A DNA stretch of 64,000 nt, from contig CALBCJ010000034.1 of the NCBI GenBank assembly GCA_937926975.1, positions 10,560 through 74,559 on the forward strand. Reading direction: 5' to 3'. Source of the stretch: an uncultured Propionibacteriaceae bacterium (lineage in GTDB: Bacteria; Actinomycetota; Actinomycetes; Propionibacteriales; Propionibacteriaceae). Under the pieces are notes generated by a model, which was given only the letters and a program-made list of their open reading frames with translations, made no database searches and was not told the origin of the DNA. Made by a program: the position numbers and the translations under genes. Positions 32,723 to 42,291 of the stretch are shown here, piece by piece (within the stretch, counting starts at the first letter, position 1; every line of letters starts with the position of its first letter).

Positions 32723-33570
32723 GTGGCTGGCTGCGGCAGCACCCGGTCGGCGGGTTCCTCGTGCTGGCCTTCGCCGGATCCTGGCTCGCCTGGACCCCAC
32801 CGGTCGTGATCCCCCTGGTCACCGGCAAGTCTCTGCCCCTGGCGGTCGAGATCCTGCTCAACCAGGTGGCCCTGTTCGCCGGGCCCTTCCTGGCCTCGCT
32901 GGTGATGTCCCGGCTCACCGAGGGCTCTCTGGCCGGCTGGAAGGCGCGGCTGCTCGGCTGGCGGGCGCCCTGGTCGGTCTACCTGATGGCGCTGGTGGTC
33001 GTGCCCGCCACGCTGCTCGCGGGCCTGGTGCTGCTGCCCAGCAGCCCGGCTGGCGAGCCGCGGCTGAGCGGGCCAGCGGCCGTGATCGCGCCGCTGGTGA
33101 TGGCGGTCGGCTTCGTGGTCGGCGGGCCGCTGCAGGAGGAGCCCGGCTGGCGCGGCTACCTGCTGCCCCGGCTTCAGCAGCGCTGGCACCCGCTCGGGGC
33201 CACGGTGGTGCTCGGGGTGGTCTGGGGGATGTGGCACCTGCCGCAGTTCCTGGTGCCGCAGTGGAGCACCCCGAAGGAGTCCTGGCTCGACGTGGTCGCC
33301 TTCGTCCTGTTCACGGTGACCGCCTCCGTACCGCTGTCATGGGTAGCCAACCGCGGGTCGACGCTCCTGGCCGTACTGGGGCACAACAGCCTGAACTGGG
33401 TGCTGGAGGTGTACGGGCAGGTGACCGGCCGCCAGGTGACCAGCCTCTGGCCAGCGGTCGCGGCCCTGACGGTGCTGTCGGTGGTCCTGGTCGGGGCGAC
33501 CCGGGGCCGGCTAGGCTGCCCGGCCACGTCAGAGCCGGCCGGGGCTCTGGTGGGCGACCAGCCAGCCTGA
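32719..33570 (+). CDS. CPBP-family intramembrane glutamic endopeptidase
   Basis: 283 aa, ATG overlapping the PadR stop. About eight spans. Catalytic motifs: GPLQEEPGWRGYLLPRL (E140, E141, R145), WGMWHLPQFL (H173) and GHNSLNWVLE (His/Asn). Unlike the CPBP gene at 28712 it sits with a regulator in what looks like core sequence. Substrate unknown. Confidence 0.9.
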   Translation: MSGWLRQHPVGGFLVLAFAGSWLAWTPPVVIPLVTGKSLPLAVEILLNQVALFAGPFLASLVMSRLTEGSLAGWKARLLGWRAPWSVYLMALVVVPATLLAGLVLLPSSPAGEPRLSGPAAVIAPLVMAVGFVVGGPLQEEPGWRGYLLPRLQQRWHPLGATVVLGVVWGMWHLPQFLVPQWSTPKESWLDVVAFVLFTVTASVPLSWVANRGSTLLAVLGHNSLNWVLEVYGQVTGRQVTSLWPAVAALTVLSVVLVGATRGRLGCPATSEPAGALVGDQPA

Positions 33571-33641
33571 CGGCCGGCCGGGCGGGGCAGAAGCCGAGAT
33601 GGGACTGTCCCCGGTCCGGACGTCGCCTAGCATCACCCTTC

Positions 33642-34007
33642 GTGCGCACTCCGTCGGCCCAGGAGCAGGCTCTCCCCCACATCGAGGTGTGGAACGACCT
33701 GGTGTCGCTTCGAGACCTCGTGACCTGCCTCGCGGTGGCCGCAGCCGGAGTGGTCGCGGCCGTGGTCGCAGCCCGGTACCTGGGCGGACAGCTGCTGTTC
33801 TGGGGGCTCGGGGCCTCGGTGCTCTGCTTCCTCGTCAACTGCCGCCTGATCGCCCCGAAGCGTGAGGTGCGGGTCGTCGACGACGAGGAGGCCGGGGACG
33901 AGCCTGCCGACCGTACGGCCTCGGCCCAGCCCTCTGACCAGAGCGAGCAGCCCGAGCCACCTGCCGACCGTACGGGAGAAGCCAGCGACCAGGAGACTGA
34001 CCGGTGA
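33642..34007 (+). CDS. Small two-span membrane protein, partner of the TctA-like permease
   Basis: 121 aa from GTG 33642. Two hydrophobic segments (VTCLAVAAAGVVAAVVAA; LLFWGLGASVLCFLVNCRLI) are followed by an acidic, Pro/Gln-rich cytoplasmic tail. It overlaps the TctA-like gene by 4 nt. In tripartite tricarboxylate systems the small subunit TctB precedes or follows TctA; this protein has half the spans of TctB and no clear homology, so it is only a positional analogue. Confidence 0.6.
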   Translation: MRTPSAQEQALPHIEVWNDLVSLRDLVTCLAVAAAGVVAAVVAARYLGGQLLFWGLGASVLCFLVNCRLIAPKREVRVVDDEEAGDEPADRTASAQPSDQSEQPEPPADRTGEASDQETDR

Positions 34008-35368
34008 CCCTCTCGCTGATCGGGCTGATGCTCGTCGCGGTGCTGGCCGCGGTCGTCCTGTACACGTTCATCGGTTTCATCCCCGGCACCGACGAGACCT
34101 CGGTGCTGGCCCCGGTGACCCTGGCCCTGGTGCTCTCGGGCGCGCCGCCGCAGGTGGTGCTGGCCTTCTTCGTGTCGGCGGTGGTGACCCTCAACCTGAT
34201 GAACGGGATCCCGACCGCACTGGTCGGCCTGCCCGGCGGGGTGATGTCGGCGCCGCTGATGGACCACGCGCTGCTGCTGCGGTCGAAGGGCCTGGCGACC
34301 AGCACGATCCGCAAGATGGCGGTCGGCTCCGCGATCGGGACCGTGGTGTCGATTCCGCTCAGCTTCGCCCTGGCCGGGCTGCTCATCCCGGTCGCCGAGC
34401 CGGTCAAGGCCCAGGCGCCGGTCATCCTGGCGGCCGGGGCGGTGCTGCTGGCGCTGCTCGGCCAGAACCGGGTCCTGGCGCTGATCGCGATCCTGCCGAT
34501 GGCGCTGGTGTTCCAGGCCCTGCCGGCGCTCTACCGGGGGACCGGGATCATCGCCGAGAAGGCCAGCGTCAACATCTCGTTCTTCCTCGGGATCACGGTC
34601 GGCCCGATGCTGCTGACCCTGCTGGAGCTGCTGAACGCACAGCGGCGGGCCCGGCTGCCGCACGGCGACCTCACCCGGACCCGGCTGGCCCGCTCCGGCT
34701 TCCACTCCCGCGCGATCGTCCCGTCGAACCTGATCACCCGCGCCGAGGGCTGGTGGAGCGCGGCGATGGCGGCGGTGTCGACACCGCTGTTCGTGCTCAG
34801 CCCGGTCGGGATGACCTTTCTGCTCGGCGAGGCGGCCGCGGCCAAGGTGACCCACAACCCGGTGCACCGGGCCCAGCGGGCGGTGACCGTGATGAGCGCC
34901 CTGACCCACTCCACCTACCTGGCCGGGGTGATCATTCCCCTGGTCGCGCTGGGAATCCCGATCTCGGGGGTCTCCGCCGGACCGGCCGGGCCGCTGTTCA
35001 AGGCGCCCCCGGTGTACGACCTGGACCACAACCTGCACCACCTGCTGAGCAGCGGCCAGTTTGTGGTGGCGGTGACGGTGAGCGCGCTGGTCGCGGTCGT
35101 GATCACGTACGTGATCGCGGTGCGCTGGTCGTCGCAGGTCACGTACTTCGTGATGCGCCGCATCCCGCACGAGGCAGTGCTGGCGCTGTTCGTGGCGTTC
35201 ATCGGGCTGCTCGCGTACATCGACGCCGGGGTCCCGAACATCGTCGGGGTGCTGCTGGTGGGTCTGGTCTGCGGGACGCTGAACCGGCTGGGCGTCTCGT
35301 ACGGGGTGCAGTTCATGACCCTGTACGCAGCGCCCGGCATCATGAAGGCCCTGGCCAGCCTGGCCTGA
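34004..35368 (+). CDS. TctA-family (tripartite tricarboxylate transporter large subunit-like) permease
   Basis: 454 aa, about 11-12 spans. TctA features: GFIPGTDETSVLAPVTLAL at the first re-entrant loop and NLMNGIPTALVGLPGGVMSAPLMDHALLLRSKG (split motif NGIP...GLPGG) matching the conserved G-x-P-G segment. The expected periplasmic TctC binding protein is not encoded nearby. Likely a secondary carboxylate transporter; substrate unknown. Convergent with fni. Confidence 0.82.
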   Translation: MTLSLIGLMLVAVLAAVVLYTFIGFIPGTDETSVLAPVTLALVLSGAPPQVVLAFFVSAVVTLNLMNGIPTALVGLPGGVMSAPLMDHALLLRSKGLATSTIRKMAVGSAIGTVVSIPLSFALAGLLIPVAEPVKAQAPVILAAGAVLLALLGQNRVLALIAILPMALVFQALPALYRGTGIIAEKASVNISFFLGITVGPMLLTLLELLNAQRRARLPHGDLTRTRLARSGFHSRAIVPSNLITRAEGWWSAAMAAVSTPLFVLSPVGMTFLLGEAAAAKVTHNPVHRAQRAVTVMSALTHSTYLAGVIIPLVALGIPISGVSAGPAGPLFKAPPVYDLDHNLHHLLSSGQFVVAVTVSALVAVVITYVIAVRWSSQVTYFVMRRIPHEAVLALFVAFIGLLAYIDAGVPNIVGVLLVGLVCGTLNRLGVSYGVQFMTLYAAPGIMKALASLA

Positions 35369-35406
35369 GCGGCTCTCGGCCGGCGTACGGCTGAGGTCTC
35401 CTCGCC

Positions 35407-35482
35407 GCCCGCAGAGCGGCGGGCCCTTCGGCTGGTCCGCTCCCCCGCGGCCCGTCTGTCAGCGAGCCTCGCTCGGTCGCTG
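35407..35482. terminator. Two hairpins between convergent genes
   Basis: GCCCGC-agagcg-GCGGGC (35407-35424) and a longer CAGCGAGC...TCGCTG stem (35460-35482). Either could end the permease (+) or fni (-) transcripts. Confidence 0.5.
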
Positions 35483-35485
35483 CCG

Positions 35486-36559
35486 CTACCGGTACGAGCG
35501 CCGGGCCAGGGCTGTCAGGTCCACCCCGAGCAGCCGGGCCCGCTCGGCGGTCTCGCCGGTGACCAGCAGGTCGGTCCGCCGCAGTGCCGCCAGGTCCGGG
35601 GCGCCGACCAGGGTCATCAGGCTGCGCAGCTGCTCGGTCCAGGCGGCCAGCTCGTCGTGGAGGGCCTGCTCACCGCCGTCGACCAGGACCCGCAGGAAGT
35701 GCCCCGAGACCCCGACCGCCTCGGCCCCCAGCGCCAGCGCCCGGAGCACGTCCAGCGGGGTCCGGACCCCGCCCGAGGCGAGCACCGGCACCCGTACCGG
35801 GTCGGGCCCTGACAAGCACTCCAGCAGGCACAGCGGGGCCGACTGGCCCCAGCCGGCCAGATAGCCGTAGTCCTGCCGCGGGCGGCGGCTGTTCTCGATC
35901 GCGATGAAGTCGGTCCCGCCGGCACCGGCCACGTCGACCGCCGCCACCTGAGCCTGGGCGAGCTGGCTGACCGTACGGCGCGACAGCCCAAAGCCGACCT
36001 CCTTGACGACCACCGGCACCGGTACGGCCGCGACGACCGCCGCGACCCGGTCGGCCCAGGCCCGGAAGTCCCGGTCACCCTCGGGCATCACGAGCTCCTG
36101 GGCGACGTTGAGGTGCACCTGGAGCGCGTTGGCGCCGACCATCTCGACGGCCTGCCGGGCCAGGCCGGGGCTGACGGTGGGGCCGACGTTGGCCAGCACG
36201 AAGGCGTCCGGCGCCTCGCGCCGGATCACGGCGAAGCCGTCGGCGCGGGCCGGGTCGCGCAGCGCGATGTGCTGCGAGCCGCAGGCGATCGTCACCCCGG
36301 CCGCGGCGGCGGCCCGGGCGAGGCGGGCGTTGACGGCGGCGGTGGTGCCGGTGCCGCCGGTCATGGCGTTGATGTAGAAGGGCAGCTCCCAGCGGGAGCC
36401 GCAGACCACGGTGCCCGGGTCGACACTCCCCGTACAGGTGCCTGGCAAGGCGTGGTGCACGAACGCGAGGTCGTCGAAGCCGTTGCGCCCCTCGCTGCGG
36501 TGCTGGTCGGCGGCCAGGCGCAGGTGCTCGTCCTTGCGGGCCGCGTGCTCGTCGGTCAC
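35486..36559 (-). CDS. fni: Type 2 isopentenyl-diphosphate delta-isomerase (FMN dependent)
   Basis: 357 aa, GTG start overlapping mvaK2 by 4 nt. Interconverts IPP and DMAPP, the last step of this operon. Motifs: RKDEHLRLA at the N-terminus, FYINAMTGGTG (FMN/phosphate), QVHLNVAQE (catalytic Gln and metal Glu), VKEVGFG, VAGAGGTDF and ASGGVRTPLD. Type 2 enzymes accompany mevalonate genes in many Gram-positive bacteria, which agrees with the neighbours. Confidence 0.96.
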   Translation of the reverse strand: MTDEHAARKDEHLRLAADQHRSEGRNGFDDLAFVHHALPGTCTGSVDPGTVVCGSRWELPFYINAMTGGTGTTAAVNARLARAAAAAGVTIACGSQHIALRDPARADGFAVIRREAPDAFVLANVGPTVSPGLARQAVEMVGANALQVHLNVAQELVMPEGDRDFRAWADRVAAVVAAVPVPVVVKEVGFGLSRRTVSQLAQAQVAAVDVAGAGGTDFIAIENSRRPRQDYGYLAGWGQSAPLCLLECLSGPDPVRVPVLASGGVRTPLDVLRALALGAEAVGVSGHFLRVLVDGGEQALHDELAAWTEQLRSLMTLVGAPDLAALRRTDLLVTGETAERARLLGVDLTALARRSYR

Positions 36560-37626
36560 GACTCCTCCTCGGTGTGCACGGTCAGGTCCAGCGGGGTGAT
36601 CCCGGCCGCCCGCCAGTCGGCGCGGACCGCGTCAAGGTCGGTCCCGGGCGGGCAGAGCGCGATCCCGCAGTCTCCGCCGCCGGCGCCGGAGGTCTTCGCG
36701 GCGGCGCCGTGGGCGGCGGCGATCTCGATCAGCCGGGTCAGGGCGGGCGTCTCGATGGTGGTCTGGCTGAGGCGGCCGAGCTCGGCCAGCAGCCGCCGGT
36801 TCTCGGCGACCAGGCGGGCCACGGCGTCCAGGTCGGCGCTGGTCAGCGCCTCCTCCAGCCCCTGCAGGCAGGCCTCGCTGCTGTCCTGGAAGGCCCGGTA
36901 GCGCCCCTGGTCACGGGCCTGTCCCCAGGCCTGCACGCCTGCCACCAGGTCGGCGCTGGAGGCGGGCGCGCCGGTCCAGCCGACGAGCAGCCGCAGCCCT
37001 GCCGGCGGGGTCAGCCGCCGCAGCCGCAGCCCGGGCCAGGTGGCGGCGAGCAGCTCGGTGCAGCTGCTGCGGCGGCGGGCCTGGCGCAGCCAGTCCCGGT
37101 CGGGTGAGGCGTACGAGACCCAGCCGGCCAGGGCGCTGGCGGCCAGGTCACCGCCGGAGCCGACCGGCTGGACCGCGTCCGAGGCCAGCAGCGCCAGCCG
37201 GTAGACGGCGTGGTCGTCGAGGCTCAGCCGGTACCAGGCGGCCACGGCCCGGACGGTCGCCACGGTGGCCGCCGCGGAGGAGCCGAGACCGAGCTTGCGC
37301 CCGTCCGGGTCGTCGAGGTCGCTGACCAGCTCCAGGTCGTACGGGCCGAGCTCGCCGCCGGCCTCGGTGACCAGCGCCTCGACCGTACGGACCGCGGAGA
37401 TGACGTAGTCGAGGCGGCCGTGGACGGGCTCGGCGGTCCCGTCGAGGCCGCGGCGCCAGCGCCGGGACCCGCCCGGGTACGCGGCGGAGCGGACCTGCCC
37501 GCTGCCCGGCCCGACCCGTACGGTGAGGAAGCGGTCGACCGCCACCAGCAGGGCCCGGTGGCCGGGCTCGACAACGGCGTACTCGCCGGCGACGTAGAGC
37601 TTGCCCGGGGCCCGGCGGACCGTCAT
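36556..37626 (-). CDS. mvaK2: Phosphomevalonate kinase
   Basis: 356 aa, start MTVRRAPGKLYVAGEYAVV, the usual N-terminus of the GHMP-type enzyme. ATP-binding loop KLGLGSSAAATVAT and C-terminal motif KTSGAGGGDCGIAL. Phosphorylates 5-phosphomevalonate to the diphosphate. Overlaps its neighbours on both sides by 4 nt, so the operon is translationally coupled. Confidence 0.95.
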   Translation of the reverse strand: MTVRRAPGKLYVAGEYAVVEPGHRALLVAVDRFLTVRVGPGSGQVRSAAYPGGSRRWRRGLDGTAEPVHGRLDYVISAVRTVEALVTEAGGELGPYDLELVSDLDDPDGRKLGLGSSAAATVATVRAVAAWYRLSLDDHAVYRLALLASDAVQPVGSGGDLAASALAGWVSYASPDRDWLRQARRRSSCTELLAATWPGLRLRRLTPPAGLRLLVGWTGAPASSADLVAGVQAWGQARDQGRYRAFQDSSEACLQGLEEALTSADLDAVARLVAENRRLLAELGRLSQTTIETPALTRLIEIAAAHGAAAKTSGAGGGDCGIALCPPGTDLDAVRADWRAAGITPLDLTVHTEEES

Positions 37627-38597
37627 GCGGTCTCCACCTCGACGCCGCCGCCGGGGCGGCAGACGGTGAGCCGGGCGCTGGGGAACCGGTCCTGCAGCTC
37701 GGCGGCGACCTGCTCGGCGCGGGAGCCGTCGGTGAGGACCTTGACGTTGGGCCCGGCGTCGATGGTGGCCCACACCGGCCAGCCGGCGTCGCGCAGCGCG
37801 GCCAGCGTGTGGAGGACGGCGACGGTGCTCGGCAGCCAGTACCGGACCGCCGGCCGGGCCGCAAGCATGGTGGCGTGCATGCCGAGCGCGTTGGCCTCGG
37901 CGACCTCCCCGAGCCGGGCCAGGTCTCCCGCCTCGACCGCGGCCATCCCCTGGCGCAGGTCGTCGGCGCTGGCGGCGACCCAGGCCGGGTAGAGCGGCGA
38001 GGTCTGCATCGTGTGCCGCATCGCGACGGTGCTGCTGACCGGTTTCGGGCCGGCCTCGACGACCATCACCACCATCGCCAGGTCGAGCGGGCAGCTGACG
38101 GGCTCGGCGTACGAGGAGGCGTCGTCGCTGCCGGCGTGCCAGACCACGAGGCCGCCGAAGACAGACCGGCTGGCCGACCCGGAACCCCGTCTGGCTAGGC
38201 GTGACAGGGCCCGCGGGTCGAGGTTGAGGCCGGCGGCGCGGGAGGCGGCGGCGGCGAGGGCGGCGAAGCCGGCGGCGGAGCTGGCCAGTCCGGCGGCGAG
38301 CGGCACGGTCGAGGTGGAGGCGACGGTGGCGGGGGTGCGGCGGCCGGAGAGGTCGCGTACCAGGTCGAGGAACCGGACCACCCGCTGCCGGGCGGCGTCG
38401 CCGGGGACGGTGCCGTTGATGGTGACCTGGTCGCAGCCCTCGGCGCCGCCGTCGAAGGTGACGGTGGTGGTGGTCCAGGTGTCGGCGAGGGTCAGCGACA
38501 GGCTGGAGGTGGTGGGGATGGTGAGGTCCGGGTCGGCCTTGCCCCAGTACTTGATGAGGGCGATGTTGCTGTTGGCCCGGGCGGTGGCGGTGGTCAT
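37623..38597 (-). CDS. mvaD: Diphosphomevalonate decarboxylase
   Basis: 324 aa. Opening TARANSNIALIKYWGKAD is diagnostic (family ApxNIAlIKYWGK). The P-loop-like stretch AAGLASSAAGFAALA and the conserved RRGSGSASRSVFGG segment are present, with SSTVAMRHTM further on. Converts mevalonate-5-diphosphate to IPP with ATP. Encoded between mvaK1 and mvaK2. Confidence 0.97.
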   Translation of the reverse strand: MTTATARANSNIALIKYWGKADPDLTIPTTSSLSLTLADTWTTTTVTFDGGAEGCDQVTINGTVPGDAARQRVVRFLDLVRDLSGRRTPATVASTSTVPLAAGLASSAAGFAALAAAASRAAGLNLDPRALSRLARRGSGSASRSVFGGLVVWHAGSDDASSYAEPVSCPLDLAMVVMVVEAGPKPVSSTVAMRHTMQTSPLYPAWVAASADDLRQGMAAVEAGDLARLGEVAEANALGMHATMLAARPAVRYWLPSTVAVLHTLAALRDAGWPVWATIDAGPNVKVLTDGSRAEQVAAELQDRFPSARLTVCRPGGGVEVETA

Positions 38598-39541
38598 GTG
38601 TCCTCGCTGGTCCGGATCTGGTAGGTCCAGGTCTGGGCGGCGCCGGCCTGGTCGAGCCCCTGGCGGACCTGGTCGGTGTGGTCGTCGCTGGTGAGCGCGA
38701 TCAGGCAGCCTCCGAGCCCACCGCCGGTGAGCTTCGCGCCGAGCGCCCCGGCCTGGCGGGCGGTGTCGACGAGCCGGTCGAGGACCGGCAGGCTGAGCCC
38801 CAGCTCGGCGAGGGTCTGGTGGGCCTGGTCCATGGCGGCCCCGAGCCTGGCTGGGTCACCGGCGCCGAGCGCGGCGATGGCGGTCTCGGTGAGGCTGCCG
38901 AGCCGGTCGACCAGCGGGGCGATGGTCGCAGGCGTGGCGTCGTAGCGGCGTCGCAGCCCGCCCACCGCCTCGCGGGTGGAGCCCTGGACCCCGGAGTCAG
39001 CGATCACCAGCACGGCCTCGACCCGCTGCCGCAGTGGCCGCATCTGCCCTTGCTGGAACCGGATCGGGCCGGGCGCGCAGGTGGCCCGGGCGTCGAGGCC
39101 GGAGGGGTGCTCGTGGGCGACCCGCTCCGCGGTCTGGGTGAGCTCGAAGAGCTCGGCGGCGCTCGCCTCTCGCCCGCAGGCGTCGAGCACGGCCCTGATG
39201 ACCGCGCCGGCCGCGGCGGCCGAGGAGCCGAGGCCCCGCTCGTACGGGAAGCCGCTGCTGGTGGTGATCTCGAAGTCCTGGCTGGTTCCGGCAGCGTCGC
39301 GGGCGGCCTGGTACGCGCGGACCACGCAGGCGAACCGGGCCCCGGCCGCGTCCATCGGCCCGTCGTAGCCGAGGCTCCGCAGCCTCGGCGGCCCGTCGAC
39401 CGGACGGGCGGTCGCCTCCATCCGCAGGTCGTGCAGCGGCAGCGCCACCGCCGGGTGCCCGTACACGACCGAGTGCTCCCCGACCAGGATCGTCTTGGCC
39501 CAGGTCAGGCCGTACCCCGGGCGGGTCGGCAGTGAAGGCAT
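38594..39541 (-). CDS. mvaK1: Mevalonate kinase
   Basis: 315 aa. GHMP kinase with KTILVGEHSVVYGHPAVALPL, the ATP loop RGLGSSAAAAGAVI, and the C-terminal KLTGGGLGGCLIAL. First gene of the four-gene operon (mvaK1-mvaD-mvaK2-fni). The 101 nt upstream, before the STAND gene, must hold the promoter. HMG-CoA synthase and reductase are not in the window. Confidence 0.96.
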   Translation of the reverse strand: MPSLPTRPGYGLTWAKTILVGEHSVVYGHPAVALPLHDLRMEATARPVDGPPRLRSLGYDGPMDAAGARFACVVRAYQAARDAAGTSQDFEITTSSGFPYERGLGSSAAAAGAVIRAVLDACGREASAAELFELTQTAERVAHEHPSGLDARATCAPGPIRFQQGQMRPLRQRVEAVLVIADSGVQGSTREAVGGLRRRYDATPATIAPLVDRLGSLTETAIAALGAGDPARLGAAMDQAHQTLAELGLSLPVLDRLVDTARQAGALGAKLTGGGLGGCLIALTSDDHTDQVRQGLDQAGAAQTWTYQIRTSEDT

Positions 39542-39642
39542 CGGCGGTCCTGGTCGGGTTCTGGGCTGGCGACTGCGACCCTACCGGTCCTGGCCGTCCG
39601 CCCATCGCCGGCTGCCACCTGTACGGGTCGGGCAGTGCCCGA

Positions 39643-42285
39643 CTACCCGTCCTGATCTGGTCCAGTCCCTTCGGTCCCCCTGTCTTCCTCTGAGCCGGCC
39701 TCCGCAGCCCGCCGCTTGACGTCCTCAAGCAGTTCATGCAGGTCCAGATCGCCATCCGGCCCAGCGATAGTGCCCCCATCACGGATGACCTGCTCCAGCA
39801 GCGGGATAGCCTCCTGCCAGCGCCCCTGTCCTAGATAGATGCTGGTCAGGTTGCTGCGGCTGAGGACAGTGTCGGGATGAGTTGGACCGAGGAACTCTTC
39901 GCGTGCGGTCAGTACTTGGCGCGATAGGTTAACGGCCTCCTCATAGCGTTGGGCGGCGTTGTATAAGCCAGCGAGGTTACCGAGAATAGTGAGGGTATCG
40001 TGATGCCTGGGGCCGAGCGTCCGTTTCGCATCGGCGCACAGCACTTCATACATCGAGGCGGCCTCTTCAAGTCGTCCGGCGGTTTGATAAGCAGAGGCTA
40101 AGTTGTTCCGACTGTTAAGAGTGCCGGGGTGGTCGCACCCAAGCGTCTGCTCGCGCTTTTCAAGGGTTTGCTCGAATAGAAGAATAGCCTTGCCGTAACA
40201 CCCAGACTCGTGATACGCGAGAGCAAGGTTATTGCGGCTCGTCAAGGTGTCCGGATGATCACACCCAAGCACTCCCTCGCGCCTTTCTAGGGTTTGCCTA
40301 TGCAAGCGGATAGAACGATTGTATTGCCCCGCCATTCGGTATGCATTCGCAAGGTTATCGCAACTGGCCAACGTTCCATAGTGGCCAGTCCCAAGATGCT
40401 TCTCAATCAGGTCGACATATGGGGCCAACTGAATGGCCAGACCAGCCAAGCCGACCTGAAGACACCAGACCACCGCGCGCGACGACGCCCGGAGAACGCC
40501 GGGATGAACTGTGGTAGGTCGGGAATAGGTCTGCCCCAGAAGGTCCACGAGCTGGGTGGCGAAGGCCTGGGCCGTGGCCCGCCTCTCCTCCCACCCGACA
40601 GCATCAGAGATGGTGACCCCACTGAGAACTCGCACCGCTGGCTCCACCGGGAGAAATCCGTTGTCGGTTGGGTTCTGGAAGGCCTCGCGCCACACCCGCC
40701 CTTGAAGCCGGTGCAGGGCGACGGTTTCACGATCTTCGGAAAGGGCGATAATCCCGGCTTCGACAAGAGCCCCGACGGCTTCCCGATCGGCATCCTCAGA
40801 GTCACTGACCTGGTACAGCCAGGCACGGGGAACACCTGACTCGGCCAGCAGCGCCAGAGCGTCCAGGACTAGCACCGCGGACGTTGCCGCAGCCGGGTCC
40901 TCGTCCCGGATCTGCTCGATGGCGGACTCGAAGGCCAACCGGAGAGCAACCCCCACAGTGACCGGGTAAGGATCTCCAACAGGCCGGCGCACAGCCTCAT
41001 CCAGAGACCGCCTCCCCAAAACCTCCTCCAGGTACTTCTGATAGGTGTAGCCACGGCGCCGGACCGTGGCGGCAGCCTGCGTCAAGGCAACCGGCAGACG
41101 CCCGAGCGCCTTAGCCACCGCCTCAGCGTCGCGATCCGGGTTGCCGGTCGCGTCCACGAGGTAGCCGACCGCCTCCTCGAGGGTGTACACACCGACGTCC
41201 AGACGCTCCCCCAGAGCATCCGTACGGGCCGTCGTCGTGACCAGGACCCGCATCCCAGAACCCGCAGGAACCAGCCCAGCCAGGTCATCAGCAGACTCCA
41301 CATTGTCGAAGACCAGCAACCGCGGATCGGGGCCAGTACCCGACAGCCAGGAAACCAGCCACTGCGCAGCCCTCTCATCATCCTTCGCCTCATCCCCCTG
41401 GATGAGCTGGTGACCCCTCGCGATCTGAGCCATCTGGGCGACGGCCGCCGCCCGGCTGGTGGCACTGACCCAGGCCACAAAACCCCAGCCCTCATTGATG
41501 CACTCGGCCGTGAACGCAGCAGCCAGCTGAGACTTCCCCACCCCACGCATCCCCGACACCGCACACAAGGTCGCCACACCCGAGCCCGCCAGGGCCTCAC
41601 GGATCTGACCCAGATCAGAACGTTCAACGAAGTGAGCCGCCCGACGAGGCATCGACCCGATCTCCACGATCTGAGGCGGACGACGGTCCAGCTCCTGCTT
41701 CAACGCGGCCAAAGCACCGCGGAGCTCGTCCAGCTGGCTCTGCAAGTCAGCGCGCTCCTGGTCAGCACCATCCAGCCGGGCCTCCACCCCGCCGACGACC
41801 GCAAGGACTTCCCTCAGCTGCTTCTGACCCAGCTCCGGGTACACCTCGGGCGACAGAGCAAGCTGGCGAGCCAGGTACCCCAGACGCCCCACAATCCGGT
41901 CGGCATAGTGACAGGCAGCAGGAGCGAAGCCCGCCAGGTCGATAGCGGGCAGAGCCGCCCGAAACTCATCCGGCCCCTCCAGCGCCGCCCGCAGCAGCAC
42001 CGAACGATGGCCTTCCACAAACGGGGTGACCAACCCCAGAACCCGAGCCTCGACAGCCTCCGCCTCGCCCCCGGCCTTCTGCCGAGGAGCATCCAGATCA
42101 TCCGCCAGAGACCGGCACGCCTTCTTCCACTCCTTCTCAAGACTGGTGCTCTTGGCTCCCGCAACCGCCGACATACCACTCACCAGAGCCCCGGCAGCAC
42201 CAGCCCCAGGGACGGCCTGACCGACCACCGCCAGCGCCGCACCCACCAGCGGTCCGTACCGTTCCAGCACCTGACGAGAGGCCAT
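39643..42285 (-). CDS. NB-ARC/TPR STAND protein, paralogue 1
   Basis: 880 aa, NLR-like. Residues about 10-45 are hydrophobic and glycine-rich (GPLVGAALAVVGQAVPGAG), then a helical region to about 165 and a likely coiled coil (about 166-200). NB-ARC domain: entry AAHFVERSDL, Walker A GMRGVGKS (245-252), Walker B LLVFDN (323-328), sensor VLVTTTAR. A winged-helix-like linker contains LHRLQGRVWRE. From about 630, five to six TPRs of about 42 residues with HPDTL-x-S-x-NLA-x-AY. Such proteins bind a trigger through the repeats and oligomerise. The N-terminal effector is unrecognised. The TPR part is less GC-rich than the rest. Confidence 0.88.
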   Translation of the reverse strand: MASRQVLERYGPLVGAALAVVGQAVPGAGAAGALVSGMSAVAGAKSTSLEKEWKKACRSLADDLDAPRQKAGGEAEAVEARVLGLVTPFVEGHRSVLLRAALEGPDEFRAALPAIDLAGFAPAACHYADRIVGRLGYLARQLALSPEVYPELGQKQLREVLAVVGGVEARLDGADQERADLQSQLDELRGALAALKQELDRRPPQIVEIGSMPRRAAHFVERSDLGQIREALAGSGVATLCAVSGMRGVGKSQLAAAFTAECINEGWGFVAWVSATSRAAAVAQMAQIARGHQLIQGDEAKDDERAAQWLVSWLSGTGPDPRLLVFDNVESADDLAGLVPAGSGMRVLVTTTARTDALGERLDVGVYTLEEAVGYLVDATGNPDRDAEAVAKALGRLPVALTQAAATVRRRGYTYQKYLEEVLGRRSLDEAVRRPVGDPYPVTVGVALRLAFESAIEQIRDEDPAAATSAVLVLDALALLAESGVPRAWLYQVSDSEDADREAVGALVEAGIIALSEDRETVALHRLQGRVWREAFQNPTDNGFLPVEPAVRVLSGVTISDAVGWEERRATAQAFATQLVDLLGQTYSRPTTVHPGVLRASSRAVVWCLQVGLAGLAIQLAPYVDLIEKHLGTGHYGTLASCDNLANAYRMAGQYNRSIRLHRQTLERREGVLGCDHPDTLTSRNNLALAYHESGCYGKAILLFEQTLEKREQTLGCDHPGTLNSRNNLASAYQTAGRLEEAASMYEVLCADAKRTLGPRHHDTLTILGNLAGLYNAAQRYEEAVNLSRQVLTAREEFLGPTHPDTVLSRSNLTSIYLGQGRWQEAIPLLEQVIRDGGTIAGPDGDLDLHELLEDVKRRAAEAGSEEDRGTEGTGPDQDG

Positions 42286-42291
42286 GCCTGG

